NCBI RefSeq assembly: GCF_900129355.1
Contig: NZ_FQVL01000005.1
Location: 162,510-226,509 of the forward strand
Length of the DNA: 64,000 bases
From: Seinonella peptonophila
GTDB lineage: Bacteria > Bacillota > Bacilli > Thermoactinomycetales > Thermoactinomycetaceae
Direction: 5' to 3'
Below the pieces are notes generated by a model that did not search any database, was not told the DNA's origin, and saw only the letters and a list, made by a program, of their open reading frames with translations. The translations under genes and the position numbers were made by a program. The first letter of the stretch is position 1. Each line of letters begins with the position of its first letter. This document shows, piece after piece, positions 37,925 through 46,476 of this stretch.

Positions 37925-37953
37925 AAGAGTCCAGTGAAAAGCTGGGCTCTTTT
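37925..37953 (+). terminator. Terminator of the secreted protein gene
   Basis: AAGAGTCCAG at 37925-37934 pairs with CTGGGCTCTT at 37942-37951 (one mismatch), followed by TTTGATTTG. It lies 12 bases after the stop and directly before the MITE-like copy B. Confidence 0.75.
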
Positions 37954-37957
37954 GATT

Positions 37958-38175
37958 TGTAGACAAAGTAAGGTTCCGTCAATATTTCACGCTTCGCCTT
38001 CATTTCAGGATGCGTTGATGTCTTCAAAGCGCAGCGACTAACTTGCTCAGGGCGGGTATCAACCTCGGCTACTGCGTCATAGTGAGACTTGCAGCGTTCG
38101 CTGCTTAGCGAAACTTGTGCACGGCGTGTGCAAACAGTAACTACTGCCTATTCTTCGCTTCATAGCCGTAGCTTG
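37958..38175. mobile_element. MITE-like repeat, copy B (right end missing)
   Basis: Begins with TTGTAGACAAAGT at 37958-37970 and then GGTTCCGTCAATATTTCACG, as in copy C. Shared internal blocks include TTCATTTCAGGATGCGTTGATG, GTCATAGTGAGACTTGCAGC and TGCACGGCGTGTGCAAACAGTA. The right inverted repeat found in copies A and C is absent; homology stops near 38170 where a second repeat type begins. No coding capacity. Confidence 0.7.
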
Positions 38176-38214
38176 TAGACAAAGTCACACAATCTGCTCG
38201 TGATCGTGGTTCAA
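38172..38214. repeat. Second repeat type, partial copy
   Basis: CTTGTAGACAAAGT at 38172-38185 followed by CTGCTCGTGATCGTGGTTC matches sequence at 43384-43415 and, inverted, at 51938-51969. It shares its end sequence with the MITE-like repeat, so it may be the opposite terminus of the same element family. Confidence 0.6.
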
Positions 38215-38258
38215 GGCGCCGCGACTGCACGGTCAAATAGTCTTACAAGTTCCGCATT

Positions 38259-38450
38259 TTATAAGTCTAGATCCAGCTTATTGTTCAAATTTCTATTGAA
38301 TCCATACTCTTCTATCGCACCTTGGATTGCACTTGCCATCACACGAACATCGAACTCACATAACACTCCTGCTGACTGACCTTCATGCAAGATCTTTTGT
38401 AATTCATCAGTCAGGGGATCATCAAATTGTAGACAGTATTGTGTTCTCTG
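38259..38450 (-). pseudogene. Remnant of a TetR-family regulator C-terminus
   Basis: Between two stops on the minus strand an open stretch of about 63 codons reads like the C-terminal ligand domain of a TetR regulator: DELQKILHEGQSAGVLCEFD followed by VRVMASAIQGAIEEYGFN. There is no start, ribosome site or DNA-binding domain. The remnant lies beside repeat copy B, and a TTGTAGACA end-like sequence occurs at its upstream border (about 38428). It is not the tetR at 58 kb. Confidence 0.6.
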
Positions 38451-38522
38451 TTAATAATTTTTATAAAGTGCCATAAACTTAGTCTGATCGATGAACATGC
38501 ACCATACTCTATCTACAAACTA

Positions 38523-38546
38523 AGACCCCAGTTTTCACTGGGGTCT
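38523..38546 (-). terminator. Terminator hairpin after rpmE
   Basis: A perfect 10-pair stem (AGACCCCAGT and ACTGGGGTCT) with a four-base loop lies 12 bases after the rpmE stop. The minus-strand tail is TAGTTTG, with only a short T-run. Confidence 0.7.
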
Positions 38547-38558
38547 CGGTTATACTGC

Positions 38559-38762
38559 TTATTTAAGGTTATATTTTTTCTTAAATCGATCAACCCGTCC
38601 ACCCGCATTGACCAATTTCTGTTTCCCAGTATAGAAGGGATGGCAGGCAGAGCAGATATCTACACGCAGGTCATCTTTTGCAGTAGAACCTGCTTCAAAG
38701 GTATTGCCACACGCACAGGTGATCGTCCGCATCTTAAATTCAGGATGAATTGCTGTCTTCAT
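38559..38762 (-). CDS. rpmE: 50S ribosomal protein L31 (zinc-binding form)
   Basis: A 67-residue ribosomal protein. It has the zinc ligands of the C+ form, CACGNTF near residue 16 and [15 protein letters not shown] near 35, and the ending [11 protein letters not shown]. The MKTAIHPEF start at 38762 follows GAGGTGA at suitable distance; ATG at 38765 and GTG at 38771 are in frame. Being the zinc form, it is expected under zinc-replete growth. Location after rho fits Bacillus, but here a peptidase gene is inserted between them. Confidence 0.97.
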   Translation of the reverse strand: MKTAIHPEFKMRTITCACGNTFEAGSTAKDDLRVDICSACHPFYTGKQKLVNAGGRVDRFKKKYNLK

Positions 38763-38841
38763 CATCTTCACCTCACTATCTCATGCTCTATTCGCACCAG
38801 AACGAATCAAAGTGCATTATAGCATGAGATGAGGTATTTAA

Positions 38842-39870
38842 TCAATCTAGTACTGCTAACGGATTGATTGCCTGCCCATCTTTTCGGACTTCAAAGTGAA
38901 GATGATATCCCGTCGCATTTCCTGTTTGCCCCATATTCCCAACAATATCAAATGCATCTAAATGTTGACCTTTGCTCACACGAATTTGACTTAAATGGGC
39001 GTAATAAGTTTCCCAACCATTTCCATGATCGATGACCACTAAATTCCCATATCCACTGGCATATCCTGCTCGCGATACTACCCCGCTTCGAGCAGCATGA
39101 ATCAAAGCTCGGTTACAAGCAGAACTCCATATATCAATTCCTTTATGTGCGCGACCATGTCGCCAACCAAACTTACTTGTGATCCGTCCATGAACTGGCC
39201 ATAGGAAATCCCGATCCGACCGAATCTCTTTCGCTGGATTTGGATAACTAGCTAAGACGACCCGCTTCTTTTTCTTTACAGACTTTGACCGAGCTGAAGC
39301 TTTTTTCTGCCAAGCAGATTGCGTAGGCTGAACCATCTCAATGCGTTTTACTGTGAGAACCCATCGACCCTCCAATGGTCGATCAATCTCGCTAATTTCG
39401 GGATTTAACTGCTGTAGAAGTTCTACGTTCGTCTGGTGTTTTTGAGCAATCGTATGTAGCGTATCTTTCGCCTCACTACGAATCCATTGGGTTTGCAATG
39501 GAATCTTTAATGTTTGCCCAATATAAATCCGATTCGGGTCGGCTAGCTGATTATATGCGGCGATGTCTTGATAGGAAACTCCATGATAAAGTCCAATCCG
39601 ATAAAGACAATCTCCTTTCTTCACTTGGTACTGGAGTGGTTGACTCTCAACATTCATCTTCGCTACCACATTTCCAAGTGCCACAGCCGAAAAAGAAGAT
39701 AAATACTGGTTTGTATTTTGTGAGACCGTCTGTTGCTCTGGCACAGAAGGCGTTTTTCCTACATCATCAGCATATACAGCAGGATGTCTTCCCGTTCCCA
39801 TCGTTAATGCGGCAGTTGAAGCCGAACAAAGAGTTAGGGATGAAGCTAATAACACCTTTTTCCGTGACAT
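38842..39870 (-). CDS. Secreted LysM / M23 family peptidoglycan endopeptidase
   Basis: A 342-residue exported wall hydrolase candidate. Signal peptide at 1-35; LysM domain 1 near 80-125 (YQVKKGDCLYRIGLYHGVS, NRIYIGQTLKIP); a second, divergent LysM near 130-175 (DTLHTIAQKHQTNVELLQQL); a basic linker (RSKSVKKKKRVV); and an M23 domain from about 225. The zinc ligands appear as HKGIDI and HLHFE, with the HYxxYAHLS-like strand ETYYAHLSQI. It cleaves peptide cross-links by family knowledge. It lies between rho and rpmE on the same strand. Confidence 0.92.
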   Translation of the reverse strand: MSRKKVLLASSLTLCSASTAALTMGTGRHPAVYADDVGKTPSVPEQQTVSQNTNQYLSSFSAVALGNVVAKMNVESQPLQYQVKKGDCLYRIGLYHGVSYQDIAAYNQLADPNRIYIGQTLKIPLQTQWIRSEAKDTLHTIAQKHQTNVELLQQLNPEISEIDRPLEGRWVLTVKRIEMVQPTQSAWQKKASARSKSVKKKKRVVLASYPNPAKEIRSDRDFLWPVHGRITSKFGWRHGRAHKGIDIWSSACNRALIHAARSGVVSRAGYASGYGNLVVIDHGNGWETYYAHLSQIRVSKGQHLDAFDIVGNMGQTGNATGYHLHFEVRKDGQAINPLAVLD

Positions 39871-40005
39871 CATAGCACCTCACAGCAGAAAATATTATGA
39901 AGCCTATCGTATTCTTTTGATGTAAAGCTTTAAGTATACTGTTCTAGAATACGACTTATATTTTCATCCCTATGCATCGATAGATGATCATAGACCTACA
40001 TTCTC

Positions 40006-41280
40006 TTAGATCACACTTGTAGCCTTACGGGGTGCGGGTGATTCCAACGAATCCAGAAACTCTTGATTTGTTTTTGTATGTTTCAATCGACGCACTAAAC
40101 TATCCGTATACTCATTATTCTCAATCATGGCTTTACGGAGTAGCCATAGCTTTTCCAAATCTTCTTTTTCTATCAGCAATTCCTCACGCCTTGTACTGGA
40201 ACGCCTAATGTCAATCGCAGGGAAGAGGCGCTTCTCCGCTAAACGGCGGTCCAAATGAAGCTCTAGATTGCCTGTTCCTTTAAATTCTTCATAGATGACA
40301 TCATCCATGCGTGATCCTGTATCAATCAACGCCGTAGCTAGAATGGTTAAGCTCCCACCTTCTTCAATATTCCGTGCGGCGCCAAAAAACCGCTTAGGAC
40401 GATGGAAAGCAGCTGGGTCAATTCCACCTGAAAGGGTGCGACCACTTGGCGGAATGACAAGATTATATGCCCGGGTTAAACGCGTAATCCCATCAAGTAA
40501 AATCACTACATCACGTTTATGTTCAACCAAACGTTGCGCACGCTCTAAGACCAACTCCGCGACTTTGATATGATTTTCAGGCAATTCATCAAAAGTAGAA
40601 CTCACTACTTCACCTTTTACTGATCGTTGCATATCGGTTACTTCTTCGGGACGCTCATCAATCAACAAGACAAATAGTTCGATCTCAGGATAATTCTCAG
40701 AAATACTGTTCGCAATTTCCTTTAGAAACATCGTTTTCCCAGCTTTTGGCTGGGCGACAATCATACCTCTTTGCCCAAGTCCAATAGGGGCAATCAAATC
40801 GATAATCCGAGTTGAGATTTTGTCAGGTGATGTCTCTAAAATCAAACGTTTTTGGGGATAGAGAGGAGTTAAAGCGGGAAAGTGCAATCGTTCAGCTGCT
40901 GCACTTGGATCTTCTCCATTGACCGCCTCCACGTGTAATAAACCAAAATAGCGCTCGTTCTCTTTAGGAGGTCTTACTTTGCCAGAAACGAGATCACCTG
41001 AACGCAGATCAAAACGACGAATTTGAGAAGCAGAAATATAAATATCCTCAGCCGAAGGAAGAAAATTAATCGGTCTTAGGAAGCCATAGCCTTCGGATAA
41101 AACATCAAGTACACCTTCCATGAATAGTAATCCATCATGTTCAGCTTTTGCTTTTAAAATTGCAAAAATCAGTTCTCGTTTTTTCAATTGACTGTAATAA
41201 GCCACTTGGTACTCTTTTGCTAGCTTATATAATTCTGTCAACTTGCGATTCTCCAAATCGCTTAACGTAAAATCCACCAA
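40006..41280 (-). CDS. rho: Transcription termination factor Rho
   Basis: Hexameric RNA helicase of 424 residues. The N-terminal helical part is followed by the cold-shock-like RNA-binding domain ([33 protein letters not shown]). The P-loop reads [17 protein letters not shown] near 180, Walker [17 protein letters not shown] near 262, and the Q/R loops follow ([21 protein letters not shown]). Standard length and neighbourhood (glpX upstream, rpmE downstream). Confidence 0.98.
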   Translation of the reverse strand: MVDFTLSDLENRKLTELYKLAKEYQVAYYSQLKKRELIFAILKAKAEHDGLLFMEGVLDVLSEGYGFLRPINFLPSAEDIYISASQIRRFDLRSGDLVSGKVRPPKENERYFGLLHVEAVNGEDPSAAAERLHFPALTPLYPQKRLILETSPDKISTRIIDLIAPIGLGQRGMIVAQPKAGKTMFLKEIANSISENYPEIELFVLLIDERPEEVTDMQRSVKGEVVSSTFDELPENHIKVAELVLERAQRLVEHKRDVVILLDGITRLTRAYNLVIPPSGRTLSGGIDPAAFHRPKRFFGAARNIEEGGSLTILATALIDTGSRMDDVIYEEFKGTGNLELHLDRRLAEKRLFPAIDIRRSSTRREELLIEKEDLEKLWLLRKAMIENNEYTDSLVRRLKHTKTNQEFLDSLESPAPRKATSVI

Positions 41281-41302
41281 AAACCAACTCCACTCATTTC
41301 AT

Positions 41303-42271
41303 TCAAATTTTCATTGGTAGATTTGGCTTTTTTTCTAGACGATGAGTTGCTTCCATAAAGCGAATTGTTCCTGTCTTTGCTCGCATTACAACTGAATGCG
41401 TTGTTACGATTCTTCCTTGGTAACGAACACCTCTTAACAATTCACCATCAGTCACTCCTGTAGCAGCGAAAATCGCATCATCGCCTTTCACCAAATCATT
41501 CATTCGCAATACTTGTTTTGGCTCTGAAAGCCCCATGCTTCTGCATCGCTCATACTGTTCATCATCTTCTGGAAGCAAGCGGGCTTGCATCTCTCCGCCT
41601 AAGCACTTTAGTGCGGCTGCTGCAATCACACCTTCTGGAGCCCCGCCTGTTCCAACCAACAAGTCGACACCAGTATCTTCAAAACCTGTATAAATGGCTG
41701 CCGCTACATCTCCATCAGAAATGAGTTTAATGCGAGCGCCAGCTTGGCAAACTTCATTAATCAGTCGCTCATGTCGGGGACGGTCTAAAATGACGACCAC
41801 TAAATCTTCCATGTCTTTGCCAGTTGCTTGCGCAACAGCATGTAAATTATCAACAATGGGGGCATCAATATCAATCTTCCCAATCGCTTTCGGCCCTACT
41901 GCAATTTTCTCCATATACATATCTGGAGCATGCAATAGACCGCCGCGTTCAGAAACAGCTACAACTGAAAGGGCATTCCACATTCCCTTTGCAACAAGAT
42001 TCGTACCTTCTAACGGATCGACAGCAATGTCAACTTCAGGTAAATAACCGAGACCCAATTTCTCACCGATGTAGAGCATCGGAGCTTCATCCATTTCCCC
42101 TTCTCCGATCACCACAGTCCCGCGCATTGGAATGGTGTCAAAAAGGCTTCTCATAGCGGTCGTTGCTGCTTCATCCGCTTCATCCTTCTTGCCTCGTCCC
42201 ATCCAACGACCTGAAGCAATTGCAGCAGTTTCAGTTACACGTACCAACTCCATTGATAAACTTCGTTCCAT
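41303..42271 (-). CDS. glpX: Fructose-1,6-bisphosphatase class II
   Basis: Gluconeogenic phosphatase of the GlpX type, 322 residues. Visible motifs include [15 protein letters not shown] near residue 57, the metal-binding [13 protein letters not shown] near 85 and [16 protein letters not shown] near 190. The frame opens 17 codons further up, but the family start [14 protein letters not shown] at 42271 follows GAGGGGG. Together with fba and fsa it forms a gluconeogenesis/pentose cluster as in B. subtilis, where murAB normally separates it from tal; no murA is present here. Confidence 0.96.
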   Translation of the reverse strand: MERSLSMELVRVTETAAIASGRWMGRGKKDEADEAATTAMRSLFDTIPMRGTVVIGEGEMDEAPMLYIGEKLGLGYLPEVDIAVDPLEGTNLVAKGMWNALSVVAVSERGGLLHAPDMYMEKIAVGPKAIGKIDIDAPIVDNLHAVAQATGKDMEDLVVVILDRPRHERLINEVCQAGARIKLISDGDVAAAIYTGFEDTGVDLLVGTGGAPEGVIAAAALKCLGGEMQARLLPEDDEQYERCRSMGLSEPKQVLRMNDLVKGDDAIFAATGVTDGELLRGVRYQGRIVTTHSVVMRAKTGTIRFMEATHRLEKKPNLPMKI

Positions 42272-42309
42272 TCTATGAATCCCCCTCTTTATACGTAAAA
42301 AGTTAATAT

Positions 42310-42680
42310 TAGGGTAACACATTTAACCCTATTATTACATACGAATTAAAAAAACATATAATTAGAGGGAATAGAACGTCCTTTTTTACACGCTTTGGAA
42401 CTTATATCCATACATGTGATGATCAGAATCAGTCTACGAAGGAGAGTTGAAGATAAATCGGAGATGGATGTGAGTTAAAAAATGCAGAAGTAGAATATAA
42501 TCGGTTAGTTTATACTATTAACATTGAGTTTACAAGACTTTATATAAAAGAGTCTGAAATTTGTTCATAAGTTGAATAGGAGGAGAAAGCCCCTCAAACC
42601 CATACATAAAGCACTCTCGCGAATATCATTTGATCACGTAGACTATGCGACGGTTGGGGAGGGGAGTTCATCCTATACTT
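42310..42680. other. Intergenic region between glpX and the transaldolase-like gene
   Basis: About 410 bases without a credible gene. An imperfect hairpin (AGGGTTAA with TTACCCT on the minus strand) lies at about 42313-42337, roughly 45 bases before glpX, and could be a regulatory structure. The rest is unremarkable; no murA remnant was found by eye. Confidence 0.35.
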
Positions 42681-42682
42681 AT

Positions 42683-43330
42683 TTACTTTTTAAGTGCTTT
42701 TTCCCAGTCTTGTTCAAATTTTTCAATCCCCTGATCTGTTAGCGGGTGTTTTACAAGTTGTTTGATCACACTGTAAGGAAGTGTTGCAATATGCGCTCCT
42801 ACTTGTGCAACGGCTGATACATGATAGGGGTGACGAATACTAGCTGCAATAATCTCTGTAGGGAGCTGATGTTGTTCAAACATTCGAGCAATCTCATCAA
42901 CAAGTTGCACGCCATCATGGCTAATATCATCCAATCTACCTAAGAAAGGACTTACATAGGTTGCTCCAGCACGCGCTGCCAACAATGCCTGATTCGCTGA
43001 AAAAATCAGTGTAACATTGGTAGATATCCCTTTTTTTGAAAAATGATGGACAGCTTTTAATCCTTCTAAAGTCATTGGAACCTTAATAGTTACATTTTTT
43101 CCATAGGCCGCTAACCGCTCACCCTCTTGGATCATGCCTTCAGCATCACGACTAATCACTTCTGCACTGACTGAGCCATCTACAATAGTTAAAATCTCTT
43201 GTAATACTTCTTCAAATATACGACCTGACTTTGCGATTAAGCTAGGGTTAGTCGTTACACCTGCAAGAATCCCTAATTCATTTACTTCACGAATCTCTTC
43301 AATGATTGCAGTGTCTAAAAAGAATTTCAT
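42683..43330 (-). CDS. fsa: Fructose-6-phosphate aldolase / small transaldolase
   Basis: A 215-residue class I aldolase of the TalC/FSA subfamily (ywjH homologue). The Schiff-base lysine is in [16 protein letters not shown] near residue 83, and [14 protein letters not shown] near 26 and [14 protein letters not shown] near 125 are conserved. It acts as transaldolase or fructose-6-phosphate aldolase; the two activities cannot be told apart here. GGAGGCG precedes the ATG at 43330. Confidence 0.94.
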   Translation of the reverse strand: MKFFLDTAIIEEIREVNELGILAGVTTNPSLIAKSGRIFEEVLQEILTIVDGSVSAEVISRDAEGMIQEGERLAAYGKNVTIKVPMTLEGLKAVHHFSKKGISTNVTLIFSANQALLAARAGATYVSPFLGRLDDISHDGVQLVDEIARMFEQHQLPTEIIAASIRHPYHVSAVAQVGAHIATLPYSVIKQLVKHPLTDQGIEKFEQDWEKALKK

Positions 43331-43383
43331 CAACAGACGCCTCCGTTGTTCTGATTTTATATAGGTTTACCTCTAAACAAGGC

Positions 43384-43415
43384 AAAGTCATGTGATCGGC
43401 TTGTGATCGTGGTTC
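43384..43415. repeat. Second repeat type, short copy
   Basis: AAAGTCATGTGATCGGCTTG followed by TGATCGTGGTTC matches an inverted copy at 51938-51969 (three differences) and a direct partial copy at 38182-38213. Just after it a 9-base inverted repeat (CATACTTCG 43415-43423, CGAAGTATG 43481-43489) spans 75 bases. Confidence 0.6.
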
Positions 43416-43499
43416 ATACTTCGCCGTACTACCAGCCAAGGTATAATCATCTTGTTATATTACTTCATGGGATCGGTACACGAAGTATGTAATCCGTAT

Positions 43500-43540
43500 G
43501 CCGACTGAGCTTATCGCATTGCAAGATCAGTCGGCTTTTT
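43500..43540 (-). terminator. Terminator-like hairpin after fba
   Basis: GCCGACTGA at 43500-43508 pairs with TCAGTCGGC at 43527-43535, with an inner AAG/CTT pairing in the loop. The T-run (TTTTT at 43536-43540) lies on the plus side, while fba is on minus and ends at 43575, so on minus the stem is preceded by As and followed by CATACGG. It may be a weak terminator for fba or act in the plus direction. Confidence 0.5.
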
Positions 43541-43574
43541 CAAACGATTATCCGTTTTAGGATTCCCTAAAAAA

Positions 43575-44429
43575 TTAAGCTTTTCCAGAGCTACCGAAGA
43601 GACGCATTTTCCCACGCACGGTCTCTTTGATTGCTTCTCTTGCTGGTCCTAAGTATTTACGAGGATCGATCATATCTTCATCTTGATCAAGCAACTGACG
43701 GATGACAGCTGTACTTGCCACTTGATTCTCTGTATTCACATTAATTTTTCCAACTCCAAGAGAAATCGCACGCGTAATAGATTCGTCAGGAACCCCTGAA
43801 CCACCATGTAAAACAATGGGTGCTTCGATTGCTTTGCTTACTTTTTCGATCACTTCATAACGGATTTTGGGCTCGCCTTTATACATGCCATGTGCCGTAC
43901 CCACAGCAATCGCCATTGCGTCAACTTTTGTTTCTTCCCAGAAACGAATCGCTTCATCTGGATTTGCAATGGTAGCATCTTCATCAGCGACGACTAGATC
44001 ATCTTCTACGCCACCAATCGTTCCCAATTCACCTTCTACTGATACACCAACAGCGTGTGCCGCTTCCACTACTTTTTTCGTTAGTCGTATATTCTCTTCA
44101 AATGGATGATGAGAACCATCAAACATGACAGAAGAAAATCCTGCTTGAATACACTTCATCACCATCTCAAAGTTACTACCATGATCTAAATGTAAGGCAA
44201 CAGGTAGACCTGATTCCTCAGCAGCTACCCGGGCAAGAGCTACAACATTATGCAACCCCATATAACGGATTGCCCCTTCACTTGCTCCAAAAATAAGCGG
44301 AGATTTTTCTTCCTTACCTGCTTCGATAATCGCTTGGACATATTCTAAATTATTCATGTTAAATTGACCGACAGCGAATCCTTCCGCTTTCGCTCTTGGT
44401 AAAAAATGGTTCATTGAGACTAATGGCAT
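43575..44429 (-). CDS. fba: Fructose-bisphosphate aldolase class II
   Basis: Zinc-dependent glycolytic aldolase of 284 residues. Metal and active-site motifs are LHLDHGSNFEMVMKCIQAGF near residue 80, the GELGTIGGVEDD segment near 135, the glycine-rich AVGTAHGMYKGEP near 175 with a zinc histidine, and LHGGSGVPDESI near 208. Standard position downstream of spo0F. Confidence 0.98.
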   Translation of the reverse strand: MPLVSMNHFLPRAKAEGFAVGQFNMNNLEYVQAIIEAGKEEKSPLIFGASEGAIRYMGLHNVVALARVAAEESGLPVALHLDHGSNFEMVMKCIQAGFSSVMFDGSHHPFEENIRLTKKVVEAAHAVGVSVEGELGTIGGVEDDLVVADEDATIANPDEAIRFWEETKVDAMAIAVGTAHGMYKGEPKIRYEVIEKVSKAIEAPIVLHGGSGVPDESITRAISLGVGKINVNTENQVASTAVIRQLLDQDEDMIDPRKYLGPAREAIKETVRGKMRLFGSSGKA

Positions 44430-44467
44430 ATGTCAGCATCTCCTTGATCCTATAATTGTCTTCAAGC

Positions 44468-44476
44468 ATTATATCA
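44468..44476 (-). promoter_or_regulatory. Extended -10 promoter of fba
   Basis: TGATATAAT (TGn plus a perfect TATAAT) on the minus strand, start predicted near 44461 and about 30 bases before the ATG. No good -35 is seen, as often with extended -10 promoters. It lies after the spo0F terminator, so fba has its own transcript. Confidence 0.6.
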
Positions 44477-44505
44477 CATCTTCAGCTTATCCCGTTTTAA
44501 ACAGC

Positions 44506-44534
44506 AAAAAACCGATATTTCAAAGAAATACCGG
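44506..44534 (-). terminator. Terminator downstream of spo0F
   Basis: Minus-strand CCGGTATTTC at 44534-44525 pairs with GAAATATCGG at 44521-44512 (one mismatch), three-base loop, followed by six Ts. A strong intrinsic terminator about 75 bases after the spo0F stop. Confidence 0.85.
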
Positions 44535-44609
44535 CCAACAGCAAAATATAAATATATGATTCAACAATTCAATATCCACAATACAGAGTGTTCAACGGGT
44601 TCGATCATT

Positions 44610-45017
44610 TCAGGATGCAAGCTGCTTTAATACTTCATCCCTCAATTCCTCAATATCAAAAGGTTTTGTAAAATGAGCAAGGGCTCCTAATTTGGATGCT
44701 TCTGTTACCATATCTAATTCACCGTATGCAGTCATCATGATTACTTTAGCAGAAAGCCCCATTTGGCGCAGCCGACGTAATAACTCAATCCCATCCATTC
44801 CAGGCATCTTCATATCTAACAAAATCAAATCTGGTTTTTCTTGTTGGATTACTTCTAATGCCTGATTTCCATTTGATGCCTGAGAAATATTTAGATTTTC
44901 CTTAGAGAAGACTTCTTTGAGCAATAAGCGAATTCCATACTGATCATCGACGACCAAGATCCTCTTTGCATTCAATTGTGAAGGACCTGCTACGAAGAGT
45001 ATAGAAAAATGTCCCAC
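44610..45017 (-). CDS. spo0F: Spo0F-like single-domain response regulator
   Basis: Phosphorelay intermediate between sporulation kinases and Spo0B. The receiver domain is complete: acidic pair in ILVVDDQYGIRLLLKEVF, phospho-acceptor Asp in LILLDMKMPGMDGIELL, Thr in VIMMTAYGE and Lys in AHFTKPFDIEELR. There is no output domain. The frame allows a GTG start at 45017 with a 15-residue extension, but a TTG at 44975 (MNAKRILVVDD) is closer to the family N-terminus; both have weak ribosome sites. Two short frames lie just upstream. Confidence 0.92.
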   Translation of the reverse strand: MGHFSILFVAGPSQLNAKRILVVDDQYGIRLLLKEVFSKENLNISQASNGNQALEVIQQEKPDLILLDMKMPGMDGIELLRRLRQMGLSAKVIMMTAYGELDMVTEASKLGALAHFTKPFDIEELRDEVLKQLAS

Positions 45018-45032
45018 TGCCGGCTCGCATCA

Positions 45033-45062
45033 TTAGGAGACACCTTTCGAAGTAGCAGGCAT
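45033..45062 (-). other. Nine-codon leader frame with strong ribosome site ahead of spo0F
   Basis: AAGGAGGTGA directly precedes an ATG at 45062 that opens the frame MPATSKGVS followed by TAA. The stop overlaps a second ATG (TAATG) that opens a 29-codon frame running into the beginning of spo0F in another frame. The strongest ribosome site of the region therefore serves not spo0F but these short frames. Confidence 0.4.
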
Positions 45063-45118
45063 TCACCTCCTTATCTTAATCTGTCCAGCAAATCACCGAT
45101 CACATTGCTCGATTCTAG

Positions 45119-45147
45119 TATTTCTGTTTACAACAACCTTTTCCTGC
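45119..45147 (-). promoter_or_regulatory. Candidate sigma-H promoter of spo0F
   Basis: GCAGGAAAA at 45147-45139 and ACAGAAATA at 45127-45119, 11 bases apart, match the sigma-H consensus RnAGGAwWW-N11-12-RnnGAATww with one mismatch. B. subtilis spo0F is known to be sigma-H dependent, which supports the call. Confidence 0.6.
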
Positions 45148-45276
45148 TAAGTAGAGAAAAAAAATGCAACTTCTCTCTCGATAATATGGGATGAATCTTT
45201 TAAAAGAAACCTATAACTGATCCTAACCCCTATTTCCTAATTGTTATATCTAGTTAAACCTATCGCTTACTCATAC

Positions 45277-46476
45277 TTACTCATAACGTAGACATTCGAT
45301 TGGATTGAGACGAGCGGCCTTATTTGCAGGTAAGAGTCCAAAGATGATTCCAAACAGCATCGAAAAGAGAACACCACCAATTGCAACTGGAATGGAGACG
45401 GTTGCAGGCCAAACATTGGTAATCGTTAATGTATATGCAACGCCAGAACCAAGCAAAATGCCGATACCCCCACCTAATACGCATAACGTCACAGCTTCTA
45501 TCAAAAATTGCATCAAAATGTTGCTCCTTGTGGCACCTAATGCTTTCCGAATACCAATCTCTCTCGTTCTTTCTGTGACTGAGACTAACATGATATTCAT
45601 CACGCCAATCCCACCCACTAAAAGCGAGATTGCTCCTATACTTCCTACAACTGTTGTCATAATTTGTGCAGCTTGATTAATACCTTGAGTTAATTGCTCA
45701 ATATTTTCAACCTCATATCCATCTCTTTTGTTATGATTGTGATTAAGTACTTGTACTGCTTGTTTCCCTACGCTTTTCATCTGCATTGCATCATCGAGCT
45801 GAATGGAAAGTTGATCAATCTTTAACTGACCAAAAACTGTTCGCCAAGTCTGGGCTGGAAGATAAAGATCAGTCGAACTGGGTAAATACGCTTGGATTCC
45901 ATCAGGCTTCTGTAAAACGCCGATGACTCGAATCGGGCTACCCGCGACCATGATTAGTTGCCCCAAAGGTTCTTTCCCAGGAAATAATTTGACTGCCACA
46001 TTTTCTGAAATAATGGCACCACCATTTCCACTCTGATAATCGGCTGCGTTAAACATACGACCTTTCGCTAACTTTAGCCCTGAAAGATCGAGCATCATCT
46101 GATTATTAATTCCATAAATGGTGGTGACGGGCGACTTTTTCTGTAGATAACGTACATTAGCAGCTTTCATACTAACTGTGATCACTTCTTTTACACCCGG
46201 AATAAACCTTAAATCTTGTATATCTTTTGCAGTAAAATGAATCTCATCTTTGGAAGGAGGAAGTAAGGCATCATCGTCTTGCTTCACCTGTAAGTTGATT
46301 CGATTACCTGACCCGGTAATTGCTTTGGTTAATTGTGTTGTCCCCCCTTGACCGATGGAGACAATGATTATCACCGCAGCAACTCCAATAATGATTCCTA
46401 ACATAGTAAGAATTGAGCGCATTTTATGCACAAAGATCGCATCAAGTGCCATGCGAATACTTTCCCACAAACTCAT
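45277..46476 (-). CDS. MacB-type ABC transporter permease
   Basis: A 399-residue membrane protein: one N-terminal helix (residues 20-42), a large extracytoplasmic MacB-like domain (about 45-265) and three C-terminal helices with an FtsX fold (275-395) that include GGIGVMNIMLVSVTERTREI and GIRKALGATRSNILMQFL. Such permeases do mechanotransmission with MacA-like adaptors rather than classical transport. Start overlaps the ATPase stop by four bases. Its partners suggest export of, or resistance to, peptides or lipids. Confidence 0.92.
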   Translation of the reverse strand: MSLWESIRMALDAIFVHKMRSILTMLGIIIGVAAVIIIVSIGQGGTTQLTKAITGSGNRINLQVKQDDDALLPPSKDEIHFTAKDIQDLRFIPGVKEVITVSMKAANVRYLQKKSPVTTIYGINNQMMLDLSGLKLAKGRMFNAADYQSGNGGAIISENVAVKLFPGKEPLGQLIMVAGSPIRVIGVLQKPDGIQAYLPSSTDLYLPAQTWRTVFGQLKIDQLSIQLDDAMQMKSVGKQAVQVLNHNHNKRDGYEVENIEQLTQGINQAAQIMTTVVGSIGAISLLVGGIGVMNIMLVSVTERTREIGIRKALGATRSNILMQFLIEAVTLCVLGGGIGILLGSGVAYTLTITNVWPATVSIPVAIGGVLFSMLFGIIFGLLPANKAARLNPIECLRYE

